DNA from: Solirubrobacteraceae bacterium | Lineage (GTDB): Bacteria > Actinomycetota > Thermoleophilia > Solirubrobacterales > Solirubrobacteraceae | Direction of reading: 5' to 3' | DNA: 47,124 nt | Assembly: GCA_030681525.1 (NCBI GenBank) | Contig: JAUXSD010000024.1 | Location: forward strand, 1-47,124 | Part shown: in pieces, positions 1 through 8,279 of the stretch | Numbering within the stretch: position 1 is the stretch's first letter | Layout of the letters: the number at the start of each line of letters is the position of its first letter | Position numbers and translations under genes: made by a program | Notes under the pieces: generated by a model | The model's input: only the letters and a program-made list of their open reading frames with translations | What the model was told of the DNA's origin: nothing | The model's database searches: none

Positions 1-1
1 A

Positions 2-256
2 CGGCTGCTGCGCTTCGCAGCCTATTGGCTGCTGGTGTTCGTCGTGTCGCTGGTCCTCGTCATCCTGCTGCTCGGGTTCTTTGAGTCCCGCGACGCCAGT
101 GAGGTCGGGGCGGCCGGCGGTGCCTATGTCTCGTCCTGCCCTGGGGACAGTTCACTGTCGGCTTCCGCGTGGACGCGGTTGGGGCCGCTGGCAGCGGATC
201 GGCCCCTACGCGGCAGCGGGATGACAGACGGCGTCCGGGCCCGATACGCGACGTAG
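2..256 (+). CDS. C-terminal end of a membrane protein (5' truncated)
   Basis: The frame is open from the window edge to a TAG at 254-256. It encodes a strongly hydrophobic stretch (about residues 10-26, Leu/Val-rich) followed by FFESRD and a polar tail. This looks like the last transmembrane helix of a protein starting upstream of the window. The tail overlaps the converging methyltransferase gene by about 130 bases, so the real end may be misjudged. No family is recognised. Confidence 0.35.
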   Translation, partial: RLLRFAAYWLLVFVVSLVLVILLLGFFESRDASEVGAAGGAYVSSCPGDSSLSASAWTRLGPLAADRPLRGSGMTDGVRARYAT

Positions 257-789
257 CTGTCGCCGAAGCTACCCCGCAGTTGATCCTCCTCAAGGCGTCC
301 GTAGCGCTCGGCAAAGCCGGCGAAGAGGGTCACGAGGGCGAGCGCAACGATCGAGCGGCCGGCGACCGCGATCCCGAGCAGCATGATCCCCCAGCCAAGG
401 TTCTGGGGGTGTCGACTGTGCCGGTATACACCGACGGTCACCAAGCGGCGAGTGCGGGCCCCCACGAAGTCCCCGTGGCGCACGAGCACACGCGTGGCGG
501 CGAGGAAGACGCCGAACCCGCTGATCGCGATCACCGCGCCCAGCGCTAGCGCCGCCGCGCGGGGCGCCTCGACGGAGACGGCGCCCATCCAGGCGGCGGT
601 GGCAACAGTATCCGCGTGAAAGACGTACAGGAGCCATGACGCGACAAGCGACTTCGTCGACAGCGTGCCTGCTCCCGCGAGGTCGCGTCTGGCCCACCGC
701 AGAACGAGCACCGCCGCAGCGGTGAAGAGGGCAACCGATACGAGCAGTCCGACCATCGGCAGGGCGCTCGCCACGGCGTCCTGCGCCAT
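124..789 (-). CDS. Isoprenylcysteine carboxyl methyltransferase-like (ICMT/PEMT) membrane methyltransferase
   Basis: A 221-residue protein with four or five hydrophobic segments. The C-terminal half carries the ICMT/PEMT signature: GVYRHSRHPQNLGWGIMLLG (about residues 120-139), then RLEEDQLRGSFGDSYVAYRA, the E-x-x-L-x-x-x-F-G-x-x-Y-x-x-Y element that lines the SAM site. In bacteria the family methylates lipids or small thiol or prenyl substrates; the substrate here cannot be told. The start is ATG at 789. It is transcribed alone, towards the truncated gene at the window edge. Fold assignment is firm, function is not. Confidence 0.75.
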   Translation of the reverse strand: MAQDAVASALPMVGLLVSVALFTAAAVLVLRWARRDLAGAGTLSTKSLVASWLLYVFHADTVATAAWMGAVSVEAPRAAALALGAVIAISGFGVFLAATRVLVRHGDFVGARTRRLVTVGVYRHSRHPQNLGWGIMLLGIAVAGRSIVALALVTLFAGFAERYGRLEEDQLRGSFGDSYVAYRARTPSVIPLPRRGRSAASGPNRVHAEADSELSPGQDET

Positions 790-933
790 GGCTAGGTCGA
801 CGTGCCGCAGCCGATGCCGAGGATCTGCTCGTCAGCGGGTGCGGCGGCCACATCGCGACTCTACTGGCCCGCCGCTACGACAGGCTGTAGGCGTTCTGCA
901 AACTTTCGTGTAGTCTGCCGCTCGTCAGTGATC

Positions 934-1086
934 AGCCGAACCCGCGCCGTCCTACGGCGCGGGGCGGGGGAACCATTGGGACGTTGAGGAACGTCCCGGG
1001 GGCGAATCGCCGTATCGCACGGCGTAGCGCTAGCTCTTTCTGCGCGAGCCCGTCAGCTAACCCCGTAGGCACCCGAAAGAAGGGGT
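934..1086 (+). ncRNA. Cyclic di-AMP riboswitch (ydaO-yuaA type)
   Basis: The leader of the NlpC/P60-like gene contains the conserved blocks of the ydaO-yuaA class in order: GCCGAACCC (935-943), GGGGGAACCA (966-975), GGGGGCGAATC (998-1008), CCCGTCAGCTAACCCCGTAGGC (1049-1070) and the 3' AAAGAAGGGG purine tract (1075-1084). A GC hairpin (gcgccgtcctacggcgc) lies between the first two blocks, as in actinobacterial members. The purine tract is also the likely ribosome binding site of the GTG at 1095, which suggests translational control. In actinobacteria this class normally sits before cell-wall hydrolases (rpf, NlpC/P60) and turns them down when c-di-AMP is high. Confidence 0.93.
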
Positions 1087-1094
1087 CAGCCCGC

Positions 1095-1931
1095 GTGAAG
1101 CCGTTGTTCCGTATCGCCATGTGCCTATTGGCTGTTGTGCTGCTCGTACCCGGCCAGGCGTCGGCCAAAAAGAAGAGTTGGTCGTTCGGTGAGCGGACCC
1201 TCAAGCAGGGTCACAAGGGCAAGGACGTCAAGACGCTGCAGAAGTACCTGACGCGCATCGGCATCGCGATGGAGGCCGATGGCGTCTTCGGCGCCGGAAC
1301 GAGGAGCGCCGTGAAGATCTTCGAGGGCGCACAGCGCCGCAAGGTTGACGGCAAGGTCACCCGCACCGACGCCCGCGTCATCAAGGACGTCGCGCGCAAT
1401 GGCGGCGCGGTTGCATCGGCGTCGGTCACCGGCGGCGCCCTGCCAAAGGCCCAGAAGCTGAAGCTCCCGGCCACCCGGAAGCCGCGGCCGGCCGCCGATG
1501 CGCCGCTGGCGCTCGGCCCCGGATCGGTCGCGACGGTCGGCTCAGACGGCCTGGCCACAGCACCGGCGTCCGCGCCACCCGCGGTCCAGGCGGTCATCGC
1601 CGCGGGCAACAAGATCGCCAAGATGCCCTACATCTACGGCGGCGGCCACGGCAAGTGGGAAGACGACGGCTATGACTGCTCCGGCTCGGTCTCCTACGCG
1701 CTGCACGGCGCCGGACTGCTGGAGACGTCGATGGCGTCCGGCGGCTTCATGAAGTGGGGCGACCCAGGCCCTGGTCAGTGGATCACGATCTACGCCAACG
1801 CCGGCCACATGTACATGACGGTCGCTGGGTTGCGCTTCGACACGAGCGGCGCACGCGGGGCAGGCACGCGCTGGCAGAAGGACCCGCGGCCGACCCAGAG
1901 CTACGTGATCTCGCATCCCCCCGGCCTCTAG
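1095..1931 (+). CDS. Secreted peptidoglycan-binding NlpC/P60-like hydrolase
   Basis: A 278-residue protein. The GTG at 1095 is chosen because it gives a clean signal peptide (basic VKPLFR, hydrophobic core, cut after GQASA) and lies 10 bases after AGAAGGGG; an upstream in-frame GTG at 984 would lie inside the riboswitch. Residues about 30-95 form a PG_binding_1 domain (LKQGHKGKDVKTLQKYL...GIAMEADGVFGAGTRSAV). After a Pro/Ala linker comes an NlpC/P60-like domain with the catalytic-Cys motif GYDCSGSVSYAL and a candidate catalytic His in ANAGHMYM. The product probably cleaves peptide stems of the wall outside the cell. Control by c-di-AMP links it to wall tension or osmotic state. Confidence 0.88.
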   Translation: MKPLFRIAMCLLAVVLLVPGQASAKKKSWSFGERTLKQGHKGKDVKTLQKYLTRIGIAMEADGVFGAGTRSAVKIFEGAQRRKVDGKVTRTDARVIKDVARNGGAVASASVTGGALPKAQKLKLPATRKPRPAADAPLALGPGSVATVGSDGLATAPASAPPAVQAVIAAGNKIAKMPYIYGGGHGKWEDDGYDCSGSVSYALHGAGLLETSMASGGFMKWGDPGPGQWITIYANAGHMYMTVAGLRFDTSGARGAGTRWQKDPRPTQSYVISHPPGL

Positions 1932-2057
1932 ACGCGCATTCGGGGCTCGCCCCCGACAGCCGATCTAGCACGGCCGCGATCGCAGGCAAGCGCGGTGATG
2001 TCGGCGGGGGCCGGGCGACGACGGCGGGGCGTGCCGATCGTCGTCGGGGCCTTCTGG

Positions 2058-2327
2058 CTATCCGAATGTCGTCTTCCGGCGTGTGGCGCGGCGCACGCGG
2101 TCTGCCACCAGCAGCAAGAAGAGCGCGCCGATGCTGGCCGGCAACAGTGCTTCGGGCTTGAAGAGGTGCATCTCATGGATCCCGAGCAGCTCGTGTGCGA
2201 CCAGGAACCCCAGGAGCGAACCCCCGAAGCCCGCGACCAGCGTCATCAGCACGCCGGGCTTGGCGCCCGCGAAGACGGCACGCGCGAGGAACCCCGCCGC
2301 GACCCCCCACGCGAGCGCCTCGATCAT
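2058..2327 (-). CDS. GlsB/YeaQ/YmgE-family small membrane protein
   Basis: An 89-residue protein made of three hydrophobic helices with glycine motifs. The pattern ALAWGVAAGFLARAVFAG, then VAGFGGSLLGFLVAHEL, then ASIGALFLLLVADRVRR is that of the transglycosylase-associated/GlsB stress family. Members are induced by envelope or alkaline stress, but their biochemical role is not settled. The gene is divergent from the M23 peptidase gene, and a CCTAC-N5-GTAGG dyad (2396-2410) lies between them, 69 bases upstream of this ATG. Confidence 0.8.
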   Translation of the reverse strand: MIEALAWGVAAGFLARAVFAGAKPGVLMTLVAGFGGSLLGFLVAHELLGIHEMHLFKPEALLPASIGALFLLLVADRVRRATRRKTTFG

Positions 2328-2395
2328 GCGCAGGCCACCCGGCGTCGCGGTGGGAGGGTCACGTCGTCAACCTCCGGTAGCCCTCGTCTCTCATA

Positions 2396-2410
2396 CCTAC
2401 GTACTGTAGG
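2396..2410. promoter_or_regulatory. Candidate BlaI operator, copy 1
   Basis: A perfect inverted repeat CCTAC-GTACT-GTAGG between the divergent glsB-like and M23 genes. The same 15-bp architecture recurs near 5.65, 8.65, 10.8 and 12.2 kb. BlaI/MecI/CopY repressors bind dyads of this size and a blaI-type gene lies at 9711-10103. The assignment to BlaI is inference. Confidence 0.6.
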
Positions 2411-2477
2411 AAAGCAAACGTCGTCTTACGCCGGGCGCACCGGCAATTGCAGGATCTCTTGCCGATCGCGTCGACGT

Positions 2478-2492
2478 CCTACGGAGCGTCGG
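2478..2492. promoter_or_regulatory. Candidate BlaI operator, copy 2 (one mismatch)
   Basis: CCTAC-GGAGC-GTCGG, one base from the perfect dyad. It ends 22 bases before the GTG of the M23 gene, where a bound repressor would block the promoter or early elongation. The same GTCGG variant half-site is found at 8652-8666. Confidence 0.4.
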
Positions 2493-2514
2493 ACGACGGG
2501 TAGCCTGCACCCTC

Positions 2515-3735
2515 GTGCGGGTTCTCCTGTTGCTGGTAGTGATCGCGCTGCCGCTCCTCCTGTGGTCCACGTTGCCGACGCCGTCCTCAGGGCAGTCATC
2601 GAAGGCGAGCGAGCTGTCAGAGCTGCAGCAACGCATCGATCGCGCACGCGGGCAGATCGGCCGCAAGCGCGGCACCGAGCGTGTGCTGAGCAGCCAGATC
2701 GCGCGATACTCCCGGCGCTTGGATCGTCTCGCAGCCAGGATCAGCACGCTGGGGGGACGTCAGGCCCAGATCGAAAGCGAGCTCGATGACCGCCGCGAGG
2801 AACTCGAGCAGTTGCGCACGTCGCTGCGCGTCGCACGCGCCCGGCTCGTGCGTCTGCGGCTGCGTCTGCGGCTGACCCGCACCGCACTGCGCGGCCGGTT
2901 GGTCCAGATCTACAAGGCTCCCGACGTGGACATCGTGTCCGTGGTCCTGAACTCCGACGGCTTCGTCGACCTGCTCGAGCGCGGCGAGTTTCTCAAGCGC
3001 ATCTCCGATCAAGACCGCAAGATCGTCGGCATCGTGCGCCGCGCGAAGTCCGAGGCGGTGCGCAGCGAGCGCCGGCTCGATCGACTCGAACGCCGGCAGG
3101 CCACCATCACGGCCCTGGTCAAGCGCCGCCGCGACGAGGTCTCGGCGATCCGGATGGAGCTCGTCGGCACACGAGTCGGCTACGCGCGCACGAAGGGCGC
3201 CAAGGCTGCGGCGCTCGGCCGCGTACGCGGCCAGCGTGTGCAGCTCGAAAGCAACGTCGACGAGCTCGAAGCCGCTTCGCGGCGCATCGAGGGGCAGCTG
3301 CGAGCAGCGCAGCGGCGAAACAACACCGTCGGTCCGGGCGCGCCTCCCGTGACCCGTGGCAGCGGGCGGTTCATCTTCCCGGTCAACGGCCCGATGACGT
3401 CCCCGTTCGGCCCGCGCTGGGGTCGCCTACATGCAGGCATCGACATCCCGGCGCCCGACGGGACGCCGATCCGCGCAGCGGACTCCGGCACGGTGGCGCT
3501 GCTGCAGGGCGTCGGGGCCTCGGGCGGCTACGGCAACTACACGTGCGTCCAGCACACCACGACGATGTCCTCCTGCTACGCACATCAATCGCGGCTGGGG
3601 ACGACGCTCGGTGCGAGCGTGCGTCAAGGCCAGGTCATCGGCTACGTGGGGAACACCGGCAACTCGTTCGGTGCTCATCTACATTTCGAGGTGCGCATCA
3701 ACGGCACCCCGGTCGATCCCATGGGCTACCTGTGA
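2515..3735 (+). CDS. Coiled-coil M23 peptidoglycan endopeptidase (EnvC/NlpD-like)
   Basis: A 406-residue protein starting at GTG 2515. It has an N-terminal signal or anchor helix (VLLLLVVIALPLLLWS), then about 230 residues of heptad-rich coiled coil (ELSELQQRIDRARGQI...; a second coil near residues 160-260), a Pro/Gly hinge and a LytM/M23 domain from about residue 285. Zn ligands are visible in LHAGIDIPAPDG (H, D) and GAHLHFEVRINGTPVDP (H). The domain order matches EnvC-type and RipC-like wall hydrolases that act at division. Two candidate operators lie upstream and a VanW gene follows on the same strand after 148 bases. Confidence 0.88.
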   Translation: MRVLLLLVVIALPLLLWSTLPTPSSGQSSKASELSELQQRIDRARGQIGRKRGTERVLSSQIARYSRRLDRLAARISTLGGRQAQIESELDDRREELEQLRTSLRVARARLVRLRLRLRLTRTALRGRLVQIYKAPDVDIVSVVLNSDGFVDLLERGEFLKRISDQDRKIVGIVRRAKSEAVRSERRLDRLERRQATITALVKRRRDEVSAIRMELVGTRVGYARTKGAKAAALGRVRGQRVQLESNVDELEAASRRIEGQLRAAQRRNNTVGPGAPPVTRGSGRFIFPVNGPMTSPFGPRWGRLHAGIDIPAPDGTPIRAADSGTVALLQGVGASGGYGNYTCVQHTTTMSSCYAHQSRLGTTLGASVRQGQVIGYVGNTGNSFGAHLHFEVRINGTPVDPMGYL

Positions 3736-3883
3736 GCTGCGCCTCAGCACTTCGCAGCTGCAGACGTCCAGCCGCGCGGCGATCTCCCGTCCGGTCTGCC
3801 GCTCACCGCCCCGGCAGGAATCGCAGCCGTCATGTCGCAGGCCTGTTTGTGACGCCAGCGCAGCCGGCCGCGCCGCGCGACCG

Positions 3884-5602
3884 ATGCACCGCAGGTCAGC
3901 GGTCACGGCGCTGTCGAGGGGGCCAGCGCTGTTGATCAGGGTCGGCGCCGGCGTCGGGTTGATCGTCGCACTGTGGTTGGTCGCGACGATCGGCGTGCGG
4001 GCGGCGTATGCCGGCCGCATCCTGCCCGGCACGACGATGGGCGGTGTGGACCTCGGCTCGCGCTCGGATGAGTCAGCCCGACGAGCGGTGTCCCGCGCCC
4101 TGGCGTCGCAGCGGCCGGTGACGCTGACGGCGGCCGGCCGCAGGTTCGTCGTCAGACCCGCCGCCGTCGGCTACAGCGTGGATGTCGCGGCAAGCGTCGC
4201 CCGAGCCCGCGACGCAGGACGTCACAGCACGCTGCCGGCATTCGCGTCAACGATCACGGCACTGATAGCACCGCGCGACGTCGAACCCGTCTTTCGTGCC
4301 GACCGGGGGCGCCTCGCAAAACAGGTCGCAGTGATTGCGCGGGCCATCGATCGGCCGGCGCGCGCGGGCACCATTCGCGTCGATCGCAACGCACCCGGCC
4401 GGATCAGCGTCACCGCTCCGCGCGCGGAGCGTAGGGTCCAGAGAGCAGCGGCCGCTGAAGTGCTTCTGAGTGCCCTGCAGCGCGGCAGCCCAGGCCCGGT
4501 CGAGCTGCCCGTTCGCCGGCAGCGTGAGCCCACCCTCGATGAGGTTCAGGTCGTGGCGCGGCGCGCACGTGCGTACCTGCGCGAGCCGCTGCAGCTCGCG
4601 GTCGGCGCGCGGACGCTGACGCCGACGACACGTCAAACGGCGATGATCCTCGCCCTGCGGCAAGCCCAAGATGACCCGACGGGCGCGCTCGTCCTGGGCG
4701 TCGACCCGGCGGCCCTCGATCGCTTCGTCGACCGCCTTGCGCACGACCACGATCGTCCGTCGATGGACGCACGCATCGGAGCCCCGGCACGCCCGTCCGT
4801 CGCCGTCGAGAGCCAAGGCGACATCAGCTGGCGTCCCCGTCGAGCAGACGTCTCGCTGCGTTCGGGCAGGGCAGGGCGGCGATTGCAACGAGCGGACGCC
4901 GTGTCGGCGCTGTCTGATGCCGTGCGGCGCGGTCGCCATCGCGTGTCGCTGTCGTTCACGCCGCTTCCTGCGCGGATCACGACGTCTGCCGCCCGCGCCG
5001 TCACGCGGCTGCTGGGGACGTTCACGACGCGCTATCCGTGCTGTCAGCCGAGAGTGACGAACATCCGCCTGATCGCCAAGACCATCGATGGCACGGTCGT
5101 CATGCCCGGCGAGACGTTCTCGCTCAACCAGCGCAGCGGTGAGCGCACGCGGGCAGGCGGATACGTCAAAGCACCATTCATCGCCGACGGTGAACTGGCC
5201 GAATCGGTCGGCGGCGGCGTCTCCCAGTTCTCGACCACGCTGTACAACGCCGTGTACTTCGCGGGCCTCCGAATCGACGCTCACCAACCCCACAGCTTCT
5301 ATATCGACCGCTATCCACCCGGGCGCGAAGCGACGCTGAACTTTCCGGACATCGACCTACGCTGGACAAACGATACCTCGGCTCCAGTTCTGATCCGCTC
5401 CGCCACCGACGAAACATCAGTGGTCGTAAGCCTCTATGGAACCGACACGGGCCGCCGAGTCCGCGCGCAGACGGGGCGACGCATGCCGGTGCAAGACGGC
5501 GACTTCGCGATCACCGTTACGCGTGTGCTGCGCTTCCGCGACGGCAAGGTCGATCGCCAGGCGTACACGACACGATATGACCGTCCGCCTCCGCCCGATT
5601 AA
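3884..5602 (+). CDS. VanW-family protein with YoaR-like N-terminal region
   Basis: A 572-residue protein. ATG 3884 is preferred because a membrane helix (VGLIVALWLVATIGVRAAYA) follows a short basic tail and then the family motif RILPGTTMGGVDLG; longer in-frame extension would overlap the M23 gene. The middle is an extracellular peptidoglycan-binding-like region. The C-terminal VanW domain (about residues 390-530) has MPGETFSLNQRSGERT, ESVGGGVSQFSTTLYNAVYFAG and HSFYIDRYPPGREATL. VanW proteins accompany wall-modifying and vancomycin-resistance genes, but their reaction is unknown. The setting beside M23 and NlpC/P60 genes supports a wall role. Confidence 0.85.
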   Translation: MHRRSAVTALSRGPALLIRVGAGVGLIVALWLVATIGVRAAYAGRILPGTTMGGVDLGSRSDESARRAVSRALASQRPVTLTAAGRRFVVRPAAVGYSVDVAASVARARDAGRHSTLPAFASTITALIAPRDVEPVFRADRGRLAKQVAVIARAIDRPARAGTIRVDRNAPGRISVTAPRAERRVQRAAAAEVLLSALQRGSPGPVELPVRRQREPTLDEVQVVARRARAYLREPLQLAVGARTLTPTTRQTAMILALRQAQDDPTGALVLGVDPAALDRFVDRLAHDHDRPSMDARIGAPARPSVAVESQGDISWRPRRADVSLRSGRAGRRLQRADAVSALSDAVRRGRHRVSLSFTPLPARITTSAARAVTRLLGTFTTRYPCCQPRVTNIRLIAKTIDGTVVMPGETFSLNQRSGERTRAGGYVKAPFIADGELAESVGGGVSQFSTTLYNAVYFAGLRIDAHQPHSFYIDRYPPGREATLNFPDIDLRWTNDTSAPVLIRSATDETSVVVSLYGTDTGRRVRAQTGRRMPVQDGDFAITVTRVLRFRDGKVDRQAYTTRYDRPPPPD

Positions 5603-5653
5603 GGCGCGGCGGTCGGACGGCCGCGTCGCAGCTCAACCAGCGATGCCAGGTCC

Positions 5654-5668
5654 CCTACGTCTTGTAGG
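5654..5668. promoter_or_regulatory. Candidate BlaI operator, copy 3
   Basis: A perfect dyad CCTAC-GTCTT-GTAGG in the 196-base gap between the VanW gene and the Ser/Thr kinase gene, 131 bases before the kinase ATG. It would place the kinase in the same proposed regulon. Confidence 0.5.
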
Positions 5669-5714
5669 ATGCCACTCGCGTCCCTCCTCAGAAGGCGCGA
5701 TGAGGAAGTGGGCA

Positions 5715-5747
5715 GGCGCGGCGGCGTTACCTTGGCGTCGCCGCGCC
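5715..5747. other. GC hairpin upstream of the kinase gene
   Basis: GGCGCGGCGGCG at 5715-5726 can pair with CGTCGCCGCGCC at 5736-5747 around a 9-base loop. No T-run follows. It may be a terminator for the VanW transcript or a structured leader of the kinase mRNA. Confidence 0.35.
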
Positions 5748-5798
5748 CCTACCTCGGCCGCGCCTGTGGTGCAGATTCGGATGATGTGAGCAGGAACG

Positions 5799-7313
5799 AT
5801 GGCCTCCTCGGTGGGCACACTGGTCTCACATCGCTACCGCCTCGACGCCCAGGTCGGGATCGGCGGCATGTCGACCGTGTACCGGGCGTTCGACACGGTG
5901 CTCGAGCGCCAGGTGGCGATCAAGCTCATGCACCGCGAGATCGCGGGCGACTCCGACCAGCTCGAGCGCTTCCGCCGTGAGGCGCGCGCGGTGGCGCAGC
6001 TCAACCACCCGCACGTCGTCGGCGTCATCGACGCCGGCGAGGAGGGCGATCCGGACCATCCGACCCCGTACATCGTCTTCGAGTACGTCGAGGGCGAGAC
6101 GCTCAAGCAGCGCATCCGCCGCAACACGCGGCTGTCGATCGCGGAGTCGATCGCCGACGCGATCGAGATCGCGCGCGCGCTCGGCGCCGCGCACGAGCGC
6201 CAGATCGTCCACCGCGACGTCAAGCCGCAGAACGTGCTCATCGACGAGGAGGGCGCGGCGAAGGTCACGGACTTCGGTATCGCGCGGACGCTGCACCAGG
6301 AGGGGCTGACCGCGGACGGCCGCGTGCTCGGCACGACGGACTACGTCTCGCCCGAGCAGGCGCTGGGCCGGGCCGTCAACGGCCAGACCGACCTCTACTC
6401 GCTGGGGATCGTGCTCTTCGAGATGCTCACCGGCGACGTCCCGTTTCAGGGCGAGAACCAGATCGCGGTCGCCATGAAGCACGTGCGCGAGGACCTGCCC
6501 GACGTGCAGACCCGCCGCCCCGAGGTCTCCGCGGCGCTCGCCGCCGTGCTCGACCGCGCGACCGCCAAGGACCTCGACCGGCGCTATCCCACCGCGCAGG
6601 CGATGATCGCCGACCTCGAGGAGGTGCTCGCGACCGAATCCTCGCGCACCGGCCATGTCACCGGCGAGGCGACGACGGTCCTGCGCAGCCTGCCGCCGTC
6701 CGCCCAGAAGCGCGTGCCGCTGCGCGTGCGCAGCTCGACGAAGGCCCTGCTCGGCGCCCTGCTCGCGTCCCTGCTCGTGGCCGCCGCGGTGCTCGGCTAC
6801 CTCAGCACGCGCGCGGAGCGCGGCACGGGCAAGCGCGAGAACGTCGCCCCGCCGGCCCAGGGCCTGTCGGCGGTCGCGCTCGGGCAGCGCGCGGCGGCGG
6901 ACTTCGACCCGATCGGCGGCGACGGCGAGCATCCGCGCGAGACGAGCGCGCTCGTCGACGGCGACCCGGCGACGACGTGGTCAACCGAGTCCTATGTCGG
7001 CGGCCAGCTCGGCAAGGAGGGCGTCGGCGTCGTCATCGATGCCTCGCCGGGTGTTGCGGCGCAGCGGATGGCGATTCGCACGCCGACCCCGGGCTTTGAG
7101 GCGTCGATCTGGGTAGCCGCCGCCGCGCGGCCCGAGACCGCGCCCCCGGGCGGCTGGATGCGCGTCAGCTCGCAGTCGGTCGACGTCGGTCGGCGCGAGC
7201 AGATCGATCTCGACACCGCCGGCAACCGCCACGACCACTACCTCCTCTGGATCACCAAGCTGCCGCCGCAGAAGGAGTCCGTGAAGATCTCCGAGATCCT
7301 CCTGTACCGCTGA
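5799..7313 (+). CDS. Transmembrane Ser/Thr protein kinase with extracellular discoidin-like domain
   Basis: A 504-residue PknB-type kinase. Residues 13-275 carry the full Hanks set: G-loop VGIGGMSTVY (19-28), Lys42 in VAIKL, HRDVKPQN with Asp140, DFG at 158-160 and the P+1 region GTTDYVSPEQALG. A membrane helix lies near residues 316-334 (ALLGALLASLLVAAAVLGYL). The outer part (about 360-504) has no PASTA repeats. It has a discoidin/F5-8C-like beta sandwich instead (ETSALVDGDPATTWSTESY ... ISEILLYR), which could bind a glycan or wall ligand. The start is ATG 5799. The gene probably reports envelope state by phosphorylating cytoplasmic targets. Confidence 0.9.
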   Translation: MASSVGTLVSHRYRLDAQVGIGGMSTVYRAFDTVLERQVAIKLMHREIAGDSDQLERFRREARAVAQLNHPHVVGVIDAGEEGDPDHPTPYIVFEYVEGETLKQRIRRNTRLSIAESIADAIEIARALGAAHERQIVHRDVKPQNVLIDEEGAAKVTDFGIARTLHQEGLTADGRVLGTTDYVSPEQALGRAVNGQTDLYSLGIVLFEMLTGDVPFQGENQIAVAMKHVREDLPDVQTRRPEVSAALAAVLDRATAKDLDRRYPTAQAMIADLEEVLATESSRTGHVTGEATTVLRSLPPSAQKRVPLRVRSSTKALLGALLASLLVAAAVLGYLSTRAERGTGKRENVAPPAQGLSAVALGQRAAADFDPIGGDGEHPRETSALVDGDPATTWSTESYVGGQLGKEGVGVVIDASPGVAAQRMAIRTPTPGFEASIWVAAAARPETAPPGGWMRVSSQSVDVGRREQIDLDTAGNRHDHYLLWITKLPPQKESVKISEILLYR

Positions 7314-7516
7314 GTCAACGCCACTGCCGAGCTAAGCGTCACCGGCGGCTGAGGCGGCGCAGAAACTGCTTGGGATATGCATGTCACGAGCACCTGTTTT
7401 CAGTTCGCATCGCTCACGCCGGAGATGGTTCGCCATGCCAGATCCGTACGCTGGTCCAGTTGAAGTACGAGCGGCAGTGCGCGCGAAGTGGCATCGCCGG
7501 CTCCGCGCGCCCCTCC

Positions 7517-8188
7517 CTAGCCGTGATCCATCCCAGGCATGGCGTCGTCCATGGCGTCCCCATCCTTGGCATCGTCCGCGGGCACCCCGCCGGCCGGTGA
7601 GGCAGCGCCGAACTCCTCGGTTCGATGCTTGTTCATTGCGCGGATCTCGCGGGCCTGCGCGGCGATGATCTGGGTTGCGAGCTGCTTGGTCTTGGCGTTT
7701 GAGCCCTTGGCGAGCTCGGCACGTGCCATGTGGATCGCGCCTTGATGATGGGGGATCATCATGTCGATGAAGGCGCGGTCAAACGGCTTGGCGGTCTTGA
7801 GCTTGGACATGTCGCCGTCCATCCCCATCTGATGCTCCGCGACGCCGAGGCTCGTCGCCTTTATGCCGTCGGCGTCAAGCTGCGAGGCGATCGCCTCCAG
7901 CCTCGTAATCTCGTCCTTCTGCGTGCTGATGATGTCGCCGGCGAGCTCAGTGATGAACGTGCTCTGGCCCCGATCCTCGGCGATTTCCGCCATCTCGACC
8001 GCGGATTCGTGGTGCGGGATCATCTCAGCAACGAAGGCGCGATCGGTGCCGTTGCCGCTCGCCTTCGCCGCGCCGCTGTCGCTGCTTGTGTCGTCGCCTC
8101 CGCAGGCCGCGAGCGCGCCGGCGACGATGAGGCCAATGGCGAACTGGCCGATGAGAAACAGTGGTCGTCTGTGCTTGGTTGTGTCCAT
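7517..8188 (-). CDS. DUF305 lipoprotein
   Basis: A 223-residue protein. ATG 8188 is preceded by a strong GAGGAG site 7 bases upstream. A signal peptide ends in a lipobox (VAGALAAC, Cys29), so it is a surface lipoprotein. The DUF305 ferritin-like fold shows its two repeats: AEMIPHHESAVEMAEIA and IDMMIPHHQGAIHMARAEL, each followed by a long helix. The tail is Asp/Met/His-rich (DAMDDAMPGMDHG). The HH and Met/His residues suggest copper or other metal binding, and the family often sits with copper genes. A 110-residue membrane protein gene lies 91 bases upstream on the same strand. Confidence 0.85.
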   Translation of the reverse strand: MDTTKHRRPLFLIGQFAIGLIVAGALAACGGDDTSSDSGAAKASGNGTDRAFVAEMIPHHESAVEMAEIAEDRGQSTFITELAGDIISTQKDEITRLEAIASQLDADGIKATSLGVAEHQMGMDGDMSKLKTAKPFDRAFIDMMIPHHQGAIHMARAELAKGSNAKTKQLATQIIAAQAREIRAMNKHRTEEFGAASPAGGVPADDAKDGDAMDDAMPGMDHG

Positions 8189-8279
8189 GGTGCTACTCCT
8201 CAATACGCGATGGTGGCCGCCGCTGAGGCGACGCGCAGGTGCTTGGGACCGAGTCCTGGTGCCGGTGAGTTGGCGCCGA

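Noticed and set aside
870-890. CTAC/GTAG pair resembling the BlaI dyad (ctacgacaggctgtag)
   Set aside because: The spacer is 8 bases, not 5, so the half-sites would lie on different faces from the other copies.
4247-5293. 348-codon open frame on the minus strand
   Set aside because: Antisense to the VanW gene; Arg/Asp-rich and without motifs.
5826-6932. 368-codon open frame on the minus strand
   Set aside because: Antisense to the kinase domain, which is intact and conserved on the plus strand.
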